Shown one piece after another: positions 56,300-64,000 of a stretch of 64,000 nucleotides of DNA (the first letter of the stretch is position 1; each line of letters opens with the position of its first letter). This stretch comes from Dasypus novemcinctus (lineage: Eukaryota > Chordata > Mammalia > Cingulata > Dasypodidae): positions 68,711,147 to 68,775,146 of the forward strand of contig NC_080694.1 of NCBI RefSeq assembly GCF_030445035.2, given 5' to 3'. The notes beneath the pieces are model-generated. The model did not search any database, was not told the origin of the DNA, and worked only from the letters and a program-made list of their open reading frames with translations. Position numbers and translations under genes: made by a program.

Positions 56300-56880
56300 T
56301 TCTCACCATGGGACTTCTCTCGTGCAACATTGCTGCTACCTGAGCCTTGGCTACCTCATATGATCCACGGCGGTCTGGGAGAATCGCTGGATGGCTTTCT
56401 CCTTCCATGTCGGGGGCTTATACCGACCCGCTATGATTAAGAGGAGCCTTGGATTTCTCGGGAGCGTGCGCTTGCACGTCTGAAGTAATCCCACCACAGC
56501 CCTACGCCCTCCTCTCTTCTCACCTTGGGACTTCTCTCGTGCAACATTGCTGCTACCTGAGCCTTGGCTACCTCATACGATCCACGGCGGTCTGGGAGAA
56601 TCGCTGGATGGCTTTCTCCTTCCATGTCGGGGGCTTATACCGACCCGCTATGATTAAGAGGAGCCTTGGATTTCTCGGGAGCACGCGCTTGCACGTCTGA
56701 AGTAACCCTACCATAGCCCTACGCTCTCCTCTCTTCTCACTCCTATCTTTTCGCTCTGCATTGCTGCTCCTGAACCTTGGCGACCTCATACGATCCACGG
56801 CGGTCTGGGAGAATCGCTGGATGGCTTTCTCCTTCCATGTCGGGGGCTTATACCGACCCGCTATGATTAAGAGGCGCCAA
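56300..56880 (+). repeat. leader tandem repeat, about 215 bp, three units
   Basis: Units start near 56,300, 56,517 and 56,734. Each carries ATTGCTGCTACCTGAGCC-like words (reduced in unit 3), ATCCACGGCGGTCTGGGAG, ATGGCTTTCTCCTTCCATG and TTATACCGACCCGCTATG. The first two units are nearly identical and the third is shorter. Repeats in a retroviral leader may affect packaging or RNA structure, but here that is speculation. Confidence 0.93.
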
Positions 56881-57096
56881 TAAAACTCTCAGGAGCGCGT
56901 GCCTGAGCACCTCCACCCCTGCCTTCACCTCTGCCTCCTCCCCTCTGTGCTTGCTCCCCTTTGCCTTGCTCCACTGCTCGTCGTCCCGCCCTCCCCTCGT
57001 CGGGGCCTTCTCTTGGCCCGCGACCACCGTCGGAGTCCCATCGGCTCCGACCCCTCATCTCACCGCGCACCTCGGCTCCCATCGCCGCGCTCTCAA

Positions 57097-57285
57097 GGTA
57101 AGGGCCCCTTTTCTTATCGGCTCCAAAAGGCCATTAGCAATGGGTAACATCCTATCTGCTAAGCAAGCCCCACAAGTTCGGGCCCTCGCCGGTCTCCTAG
57201 ACACTCACCGGTGTAAGATCTCTTTCAAACAGCTTCAAGTATATCGGGACCTTCTTCTCCCCTTTAATATTATATATTTCTGTTA
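57097..57285 (+). pseudogene. gag-start remnant (myristoylation-type N-terminus)
   Basis: A frame at 57,139 starts MGNILSAKQAPQVRALAGLL and resembles a retroviral matrix N-terminus (Gly-2, then Ser/Lys), with the piece 'KISFKQLQVYRDLLLPF' following. A donor-like AAG|GTAAGG lies at 57,095-57,103, consistent with the leader splice donor that retroviruses use for env mRNA. The similarity ends after about 45 residues. Fossil. Confidence 0.65.
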
Positions 57286-57289
57286 ATGT

Positions 57290-58020
57290 GTTGTAATTGT
57301 TCTGTGTTTGTCTGTCTGTTCGCTCAATGTCAACATATATTGTGATACCTCCAGATGGTAAATATAAATTACTAGAAATCTTTAAAAGAGCTCTATTCAA
57401 ATGGCCAAAAATTAAATAAGCGCTTATATTAATACTTAAGTTTATTATATTAATACATATGTTTAAATGTTAATAAGATATCTACAATTAAAAAAAATTG
57501 TAAGTCTTAATTAACAAAATTAACTGTACGTCTTCATAAAAAGTTGTTCTTGCCTAGATTAAAATGAATAACTTATTTTTCTTCACAGGATAATATAAAG
57601 AATGTAAAACTTATATGAATATTAAAAAGGTTAAAAGTTTGTAAAAATGCTAACGGAAATGTAATAAGTTTTGCAAAAAGACGTATTTTGTCCTAAAGTA
57701 AGATGGCTAATTTTTCATAAACTCTTGAAATTTAATTTGCATGCGGCAAGTGTAAAAGGTATTGTGATAACTTTACGTAAGGGAATGTGTTCTGTAAAGA
57801 TAAAATTTATCTTCAATAGTTTACATTAAGGTATTAAATGGCTAATTCCAAAAGGTCATTCTTAAATATATATATATAAAACTAAATTGATGATAATAAT
57901 AATAAAAGGTAATTTTATAACAGGAAAGATTAACAGCAACCAAGCTCCCCTGCCAACTTGCTTTTAGGAAACGGTTTCTAATATTGCATGCTACTAAGTA
58001 TTTAAAGAAAAGTTATTCTT
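57290..58020 (+). other. AT-rich non-coding interior segment of the LTR element
   Basis: About 730 bases of strongly AT-rich DNA lie inside an otherwise GC-rich element, with no coding potential. It begins near 'gttaatgtgttgtaattgttc'. Either it is captured host sequence or a degenerate part of the ancestor. I cannot tell which. Confidence 0.6.
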
Positions 58021-58029
58021 AAGGAAACA

Positions 58030-59076
58030 GAGGATGATTTTGTCTTTGCAGCCATTGTCTACTTAGCAACACCCCTCGCTATCGGCCTAGCCACTGTTGC
58101 GCCGGACGATTGAAACCTTAAACAAAGACTCCTCCTCACTGTCATCTTCCTATCTATCGTTATTATATTTACTGCCCTCATTCTCCTTCGTTTATAAAGC
58201 AGTCTCCTACAAACCACAAAGCTTCTGTCTTAAACATACCATTCTCAACCCTATCCTCTAAATGATCTTCTCACTTCCCCCACAGCCTTTAATACTCTAT
58301 TTCTTTCTCATAACCTTTGCTTTCTTGATAATATTTTCTGCCATCTGTCTAGCCACTACCACCCCAGAAGATTGTAACCACGGCCCCCCATGCCGCCATC
58401 GCTCTCAAGCAGCTCCAGCCCCGCGAAACGGCCCGCAACCTGCTTTCCCCGGCCTGCGGCCTGCTTTCTAGCATCTAATAACGTTTCTGCTTTTAACAGC
58501 TCCCCATACTTCTGCGGAGCTTCCTCCTGTCTCGACCTCACTCCTCTTCTCAGCCATCCAAAGCGTCCTTTCTCGTCCCCCGCCCCCCTCCTTTTTTCGC
58601 TTGAACCCCTACTGCGTTGCAGATTGGGCCGCCCATGTCGGCCCGCCCCATTAACATCGGCCTCTCTCGCGCCCGTGAAGACTTTGGCCTTCTTATTGTC
58701 CTCGCCTACGTCTCCACCACTCCCGACGCTGCCGCCACCATCGCTGCTGGTGCCCTGACGCGACTTGTCCTCACCGCTGCGATCCTCCAGACCATCACAC
58801 AGTCTGCCTCTACCGCTCTTCGCTGCCAAGAAGAGATCAAATATCTGCAACGTGCTGTCATCCTGGACTTTTAACAGCACATGGACCTTATAGCCACCGA
58901 GATCAACAAGAATTGGACATTGGCCACCCTTGCTTGCAACGGCAAGATACCGCCCCCAAAATTGTACATTTATATCCCCGGCATACTCACCTCCCTCTTC
59001 AGCCCCGCTTCCCTCATTGCTTACTGCCTCTTGGGCCTCGGCTACTTGTTGCTGCTGCCATCCTGGCCCTTATTTG
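58030..59076 (+). pseudogene. env-like and hydrophobic remnants (tentative)
   Basis: Two similar hydrophobic segments lie at about 58,040-58,110 and 58,262-58,380 (both contain an 'AIGLAT'/'AICLATT'-type word followed by PDD/PED). A later piece at 58,617-58,874 has a repeated Ala/Thr-rich helix and 'LRCQEEIKYLQRAVI', similar in style to a transmembrane-envelope heptad and CX-type region. The last piece has the hydrophobic 'LIAYCLLGLGYLLLLP' that could be a membrane anchor. The function is inferred from position before the 3' LTR. Sequence support is weak. Confidence 0.45.
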
Positions 59077-59091
59077 AAAAGAAGGGGGAAA
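59077..59091 (+). other. polypurine tract
   Basis: AAAAGAAGGGGGAAA lies directly before the 3' LTR, as in retroviruses. Confidence 0.9.
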
Positions 59092-60112
59092 TGCGGTCAC
59101 CCCTCGGGCTGAAGTGTGGTTTGCTGGCCTGGCAGGGGAGCGGCCGCGGCAGGCCAAGCCGCTGCCCCCATAATAGGGTGGCTGGTCGGACTCACCGCCA
59201 CCCCCGAAGGGAGCTCGGCATGGGCACAGAGTGCCCTCGGGTCTCCCCTTCTCAGCGGCCATGCTTCCGTGGCCGCCCCTCCTCCCGGATGGCGCCACAC
59301 GATGCCTGTGGGGCGGCACCCTTCTTCTTCCTTCTCCCTGCGCAGGCGCAGGGCAGAAAATTCCAGTCTGCCCTTTTCCCCTCCCCCGACAGCAGCAACA
59401 GCCAGGTGTGGGCGGAAAAATCCAGCCCGCCCTTTTCCCCTCCCCCGACAGCAGCAACAGCCAGGTGTGGGCGGAAAAATCCAGCCCGCCCTTTTCCCTT
59501 CCCCCAACAGCAGCAACAGCCAGGCGTGGGCGGGAAACTCAAGTCTGCCCTCCACCCCAGCAACAGCAGCCACCAATCCCTAAACCCTGCCCCTTCCCCC
59601 AGCAACAGCGACAGCCAATCCCTAACCACCACCCCTCCCCCGTCCAGTACCGCCCACTGACCTTTTGCCGGCAACCAATCAGAACAGGGCGTGGCTTCGA
59701 CCAATCAGCCTTCCCCAGCCCCTATAAAACTGTTGCCTCTCCCTCAGTAAAGTGGACTTGCGTGTTTACCTTGTCTCCGCGGTAGTTCTTCTGCCGTGCG
59801 CCCTCCAGTCCTGGGAGCCCCCGACAAGGGCCTGGCCTCCCTTGTCCCCAGTTCGTCGCCGGCTTCTCCGGGTGACCCCTTCGTCGCCGGCTTCTCCGGG
59901 CGACCCCTTCGTCGCCGGCTTCGCCGGGCGACCCCGTCAGCCGAACCGCGCAACCCCTTGTGAGACCGATCCCTCGTCTGCTGCCAGACCGACCCCTCGT
60001 CCCAAGTGGGACCGACCCCTCGTCCCAAGCGGGACCGACCCCTCGTCCAGAGCTGGACCGACCCCTCGTCCGCAGCCAGACCCCACCTCTACCAACCGAG
60101 CAAGCCGCCGCA
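59092..60112 (+). repeat. 3' LTR of the non-autonomous element
   Basis: Same ends as the 5' LTR. It differs by about 30 base changes, has fewer 28-base units, and carries an extra patch of roughly 15-20 bases in U3 near 59,308. The outer edge abuts TTCTAC. Confidence 0.93.
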
Positions 60113-60118
60113 TTCTAC

Positions 60119-61245
60119 TATTTTGGAACAAGGACCAGTCACACGATTTCTCCGTTTGAAGCAAAAGGAAAATCTTCCTTTTGTTGTGATAGGTAATCAC
60201 CAACACCAATTTTAAAAATAATAGTAAGGTGGGAAAAGAAATGGCTGCCCTCGTCTTCCGTGTTGGGGGATGGGGTCTTAACAGCGTTCACCGCGTTAAA
60301 CTCCCACGTCACCCGCTGTCCTTCCATCACACTCGTCTCTGGGGCTGGAGCCAGGCACGGTGGTTCTCGTGACCGCCGCTGTCCGGGTGTCCTCGGTGTG
60401 GACGGAGAACCGTCCAGCTGAGCAGAGGCTCCGCGCGGCGCCTCACTGCCACTGCTCCCTCTCGGGGCGGGAAGGGCAGGCGAGGGTATCCTTGCGGGAG
60501 GCACAGTGGTCCTGATCTGGGAAAGGGGAGGTCTGGTCTGCTCTTCGGGTCTCCGAGCTTTCCTGCTTGGAGTGGACACGCCTGGGTAGAGCGCAGTTTG
60601 GCTCGGTGACACTGGACAGGCGGTGGGCACAGGTGGGAGCGCTGGCAGCACCTGTGCGCCGGCCCCGGGGGCCTGGGCCCCGGGTGCAGGCAGTAGCTTC
60701 GTCTGCAGGACCCTCTTCCTGGGTGGCAGCAGCCAGTGCGGACGTCGTGACTTCTCGGTGCAGCTAAGAGGCCCCCTTCCTAGCCCAGGCCCCTAAGCCG
60801 CTAGGGCCCACTTCCCTTCTGTAAACGTTCCCAAAATACGTGTTCGCATGTTTTTTATTGGAAGAAAATATCTCATATGTTGTCTTCACCTATTTCTCCT
60901 AAAATAAAAAATAAAAAAAGGCAGCCCCTCTCCTCTCACTTCCATTGAATCTATTGGCTGCAAGGGACTCTGGAGTTAGGAGAAGCAAAGTAATAATACG
61001 GAGCAAATAAGGGACTTTTCAAAAGGTGGCGCCGGAAAGTCAAGGGTCTGTTTCTCAGAGTTTGAGCCTCTGCATTTCTGGGCCTCTAATGAAAAACAGG
61101 AATGAGTCAAGAGTAGAGGGCGAAATAATTGGGTTGAGGAAGAGCACATCATTTATTCCACATACTGTGATTGGTGCTATGTAGCTGTTTAAATAAAAAA
61201 TGAAGGGGAAAAACTTGTGCACACGTGACAAAAATTTTTTTGGTC
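60119..61245. other. no recognised gene; CpG-rich patch
   Basis: A moderately CpG-rich patch lies at 60,240-60,800. Overlapping frames on both strands (complement 60,139-60,651, proline-rich) have no recognised domain. The rest is AT-rich. Confidence 0.4.
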
Positions 61246-62085
61246 TGTATTACACAGCCAAGGGGCTGCTGATGCAAAATACCAGAAGTTGGTTGGTTTT
61301 TGTGGGGTTTTTTTAAGATTTTTTTTCTCTCCCCTTCCCCTATTGTCTGCTCGCTCTGTCCATTCGCTGTGTGTTCTTCTGTGTCCACTTGCACTCTTGT
61401 CAGCAGCACTGGGAATCTGTGTTTCTTTTTCATGAGCCATCTTGCTGCATCAACTCTCCACGTACACGGCACCACTCCTGGGCACACTGTGCTTTTTTTG
61501 CACAGGGCAGCTCTCCTTGTTGGTCAGGAGGTCCTGGGTTTGAACCCTGGACCTCCCATATGGTAGGTGGACACTCTATCAGTTGAGCCAAATCTGCTTC
61601 CCTTGGTTGAGTTTTATAAAGGGTATTTATTTGGGGTAGGAGCTTACAGATACCAGGCAATAAAGCAAGTTTCTTCCCTCACTAAAGTCTATTTGTATGT
61701 GTTGGAGCAAGATGGTTGTCAACAGCTGCAAGGGGTCAGGCTTCCTGGGTCCCCCCCCCCCCCCCCCCTTCCAAGGTCTTGCTTCTCTCTGGGGTCGTTT
61801 CCTTTCTTCCTGGGGCTTGCTTCTCTTTCTTCTGTGTGCTTACATCCCAGAGCTCCAATTTAAGACTTCAGCATCAAAACTCCAGCGTTAAGAACCCCTA
61901 ACTCTGTCCTTTGCTGTGCCTTTTATCTGTGAGTCCCCACCCACCAAGGGGCAGAGACTCAATGCCCTAATGAGGCGACCCAATTAAAGCCCTAATCATA
62001 ACTCAGTCAGGCCCAGGTACAGATCAGATTATAAACCTAATCCAATATCTATTTTTGGAATTCATAACCATATCAAACTTCTACA
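61246..62085 (-). repeat. MaLR 3' LTR with a DAS SINE inside
   Basis: On the minus strand it runs from TGTAGAAGTTTGATATGG to CCTTGGCTGTGTAATACA. Removing the SINE leaves about 540 bases. A C-run (about 61,750-61,768) interrupts it. Confidence 0.85.
61301..61602 (-). repeat. DAS SINE, long class, inserted in the MaLR LTR
   Basis: Minus strand, head GGGAAGCAGATTTGGCTCAAC, B box GGTCCAGGGTTCAAACCC, body with a drifted 'cacagtgtgcccaggagtgg', and a purine-rich tail. A nearly exact duplication, TTGGTTGGTTTT / TTGGTTGAGTTTT, flanks it at 61,289-61,300 and 61,603-61,615. Confidence 0.9.
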
Positions 62086-63625
62086 CTCCACCCTCTGAAT
62101 TCCAAAAAGACATTACAATATTCAAAAAAACCCTTAAATCAGATTTGTAAAATGCAAGTACTAAATCATATCACAATCAATTTAAAGAAATATAGTTTGT
62201 CTTGGGGCAACGGCCTGCCTGCTATAGATGTCTGAAACTTAGGAAACAATTTATCTGTTTCCAAAACACAAATGGACAGACAAAGGATAAAATTTTCATT
62301 ACAATAAGGAGAAACTGGGAGGGAAACATGAGTCCCGGGTCCTCTACACTTCAGTAAACCTGCAGGGCATCCTCCATTTGATATCAGTCTGAGAGTCATT
62401 CTTAAGATGATGGTCCCTTATGGGAACCCACCCTTTCCACAGGCTTGGCCAATGGCCACATTCTTGGTTCTACCCACATCAAACATCTGGGTGTCAACCA
62501 AGCTCCAGACCTCTCCCTCCAAGAGTGTTGGGGTGATTGCCACACCTTACCCAATCTTTGGGTTAGAGTCTTGACCCCCCTAATACAGTGACATGAAGAC
62601 AACATTTCCCCTAAACTTTGGCAAACAGGCTCAACCCTCTCAGAGCAACGGGTTGACCACCTGGCCTTCCCTAACCTTTGGGGGGCCTGTCAGACATGTG
62701 GGGTGCTGACCTTAACCAACCTAATCCTTGGGGAATGTGCTCCACCCTCTCAGTACACTGGTGCAGCAAAACTCTCCCAGAACATCAAGTGGGAACATCC
62801 ATCCTCTTCAAATGCTGGTGCAAACTCACCCTCTACGTACACATGGGTGGGGGTCCTTTCTTGGCTCAAGGTGATGTCTTAATTCCACATCTCAGCTTCC
62901 GTGGTTTTCCTCTTAAAGCTGTTTCTCCTTCAATCTCTCCTTTCCATGTACCTTTTATTCCAGGCTGACTGTTTTTTTTCATACAGCTCACTCAAAAACC
63001 TTGTTGGTTTAGCATGCAAGGAGCATGAATCCAAGCCATCAGACAGTAAGACTTTCCACAAGTCTTTCTGAGATAACTGCATCTTCCATCCTGATTTACA
63101 AGTTCCAAGTTTAGTTAAGTCCTCAATGGGACACTTTCATCTGGGAGCTTGATTTCCAAAGGCTTGGACTTCCCAGAATTTGTTTCTGTTTTCTTGGTGC
63201 CCAACAGTTCAGTCTTCAGTATATCTCTTTCATCTAGCATTTTGCTATAAACTGCAAGCAGAAGCCAAACCACATTCTCCATGTTTACTTTCGAAATTTC
63301 TTTTAGGCTAAATGCTCAGGCTTACCATTTTTCAATTCTGCCTTCCATAAAACAGCAGGAGTTACTCTTGCTAAGTTCTCTGCAACTTTAGAATATGGAT
63401 CACCTTTCCTCCAGTTTCCAAAAATAGTTTCATCATTTACTTCTAAGGCATCATAAAAAGTCTCTTTAGCATCCATATTGCTATCAACAGTCTTTTCAAA
63501 GTGATCTGGGCCGTTTCCATCAAGCAGCTCACAATTCCTCCAAAAAATACCCCTTACCCATTTATAAAACCATTCCAGCATTTCAGTAAATGCAAAAGTA
63601 TTACCCCACTCCTGGTACCAAATTC
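62086..63625 (-). pseudogene. MaLR/ERVL internal remnant (gag-like)
   Basis: Near the 5' LTR a frame (complement 63,303-63,641) reads MAEKYRIWYQEWGNTFAF, FYKWVRGIFWRNCEL and ENLARVTPAVLWKAELKN. Its place right behind the primer site suggests gag. The remainder, towards the 3' LTR, is decayed. The family match is by context and by memory of MaLR/ERVL gag style. Confidence 0.6.
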
Positions 63626-64000
63626 TGTATTTTTCAGCCAAGGGGTTGCTGATGCAAAATACCAGAAATTGGTTGGTTTTTATAATGGGTATTTATTTGG
63701 GGTAGGAGCTTACAGATACAGGCCATAAAGCAAAAGTTACTTCCCTCACCAAAGTCTGTTTTCACATGTTCTAGCAAGATGGCTGCCAGTGGCTGCAAGG
63801 GTTCAGGCTTCCTAGGTCCCTCCTATCCAGGGTCTTGCTTCTCTCTGGGTTCAAAGTTCTTTTCTTCCCGGGGGGGGCTTGCTTCTCTTTCTTCTGTGTG
63901 CTTACATCCCAGAGCTCCAGCTTAACACTTCAGCATCAAACTCCAACATCAAATCTCCAACATTAAGAACACCCAACTCTGTCCTTTGCCATGCCTTTTA
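63626..64000 (-). repeat. MaLR 5' LTR, cut by the window end
   Basis: Begins at the inner edge with TGTATTTTTCAGCC (plus reading) and holds the same order as the LTR at 61,246-62,085: AATAAATACC, then the pyrimidine-rich and GTGTGCTTACATCCC words. Confidence 0.85.

Larger units (their letters stand above)
55172..60112 (+). mobile_element. non-autonomous betaretrovirus-like LTR element, fossil, structurally whole
   Basis: A 4.94-kb element is bounded by an exact 6-base direct repeat TTCTAC (55,166-55,171 and 60,113-60,118). It has two LTRs of 1028 and 1021 bases, a Lys-type primer site (56,202-56,219), and a polypurine tract directly before the 3' LTR. The interior is only 2.9 kb, with a gag-start-like piece, a long AT-rich stretch without coding signal, and short envelope-like hydrophobic pieces. 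No protease, reverse transcriptase or integrase sequence is seen. The LTRs differ at about 30 positions plus a few repeat-number differences by eye, giving an age of very roughly 7 million years at 2.2e-9 per site per year. Its coding parts are broken or absent. Confidence 0.9.
61246..64000 (-). mobile_element. ERVL-MaLR-type element, fossil, running off the window
   Basis: Two LTRs of the MaLR kind lie in the same orientation with about 1.5 kb between them. The 3' LTR is 61,246-62,085 and the 5' LTR starts at 63,626 and continues beyond 64,000. A primer-site-like word TGGTACCAGGAGTGGGGT (complement 63,603-63,620) sits inside the 5' LTR edge, as in ERVL/MaLR elements. The interior is a gag-like remnant plus decayed sequence. 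Broken. The right end is not in the window. Confidence 0.85.

Noticed and set aside
60139-60651. 170-codon proline-rich minus-strand frame
   Set aside because: No domain, it overlaps other frames, and it lies in a CpG-rich patch.
1-64000. CRISPR array or prokaryotic gene cluster
   Set aside because: No spaced direct repeats of the right kind, and the whole window has mammalian repeat content.

Overview
This window is mammalian nuclear DNA, almost certainly from an armadillo (Dasypus or a close dasypodid). The diagnostic signal is a set of long tRNA-Ala-derived SINEs of the DAS family, with a tRNA-like head, a roughly 300-base body and an AAATAAATAAATCTTT tail. I know this family from armadillos only. 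I found no intact protein-coding gene. The functional content I can support is a dispersed set of tRNA genes: Arg-TCG (48-120), Ala-AGC (6619-6690), Arg-CCG (18286-18358), Lys-TTT (24159-24231), Ala-TGC (30682-30753), Phe-GAA (31298-31370) and Ala-AGC (35217-35288), plus several decayed relatives. The isotype mix and the lack of coding genes recall the large tRNA cluster of the extended MHC (human 6p22). That synteny is an inference.

Layout. From 0 to 36 kb, tRNA genes lie about 1 to 18 kb apart in a background of old L1 pieces, MaLR and other LTR relics, short DAS copies, a PSAT1 processed pseudogene (13.1-14.2 kb, minus strand) and two CpG-rich blocks (27.7-29.45 kb and 34.85-35.86 kb) with no recognisable gene. 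A GC-rich piece at 32.7-33.25 kb looks like a Ty3/gypsy reverse transcriptase fossil. From 36 to 41 kb there is a heavily nested repeat zone. An L1 ORF2 is broken by a solo LTR and by DAS SINEs, and an L1 3' end carries a MaLR solo LTR that itself carries a DAS SINE.

From 41.07 to 49.36 kb lies a betaretrovirus-like (HML/HERV-K-like) provirus on the minus strand. It has paired 426-base LTRs, a TGTAAC target duplication, and gag, protease/dUTPase, pol and env remnants, and a DAS SINE has landed inside it. It is broken in many places. From 49.4 to 55.2 kb I see AT-rich sequence with old L1 fragments and an old SINE.

From 55,172 to 60,112 lies a second, structurally unusual LTR element on the plus strand. 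It has two LTRs of about 1.02 kb, a perfect 6-base target duplication (TTCTAC), a tRNA-Lys primer site, a polypurine tract, tandem repeats in its leader and LTRs, and only 2.9 kb inside with no pol. It looks like a non-autonomous passenger of a betaretrovirus-like lineage. The window ends inside an ERVL-MaLR element on the minus strand (61,246 onward).

The likely biology is a Pol III-transcribed tRNA neighbourhood that has accumulated many retroelements. The best candidate for something undescribed is the non-autonomous LTR element at 55-60 kb. No CRISPR arrays or intact host protein genes were seen.
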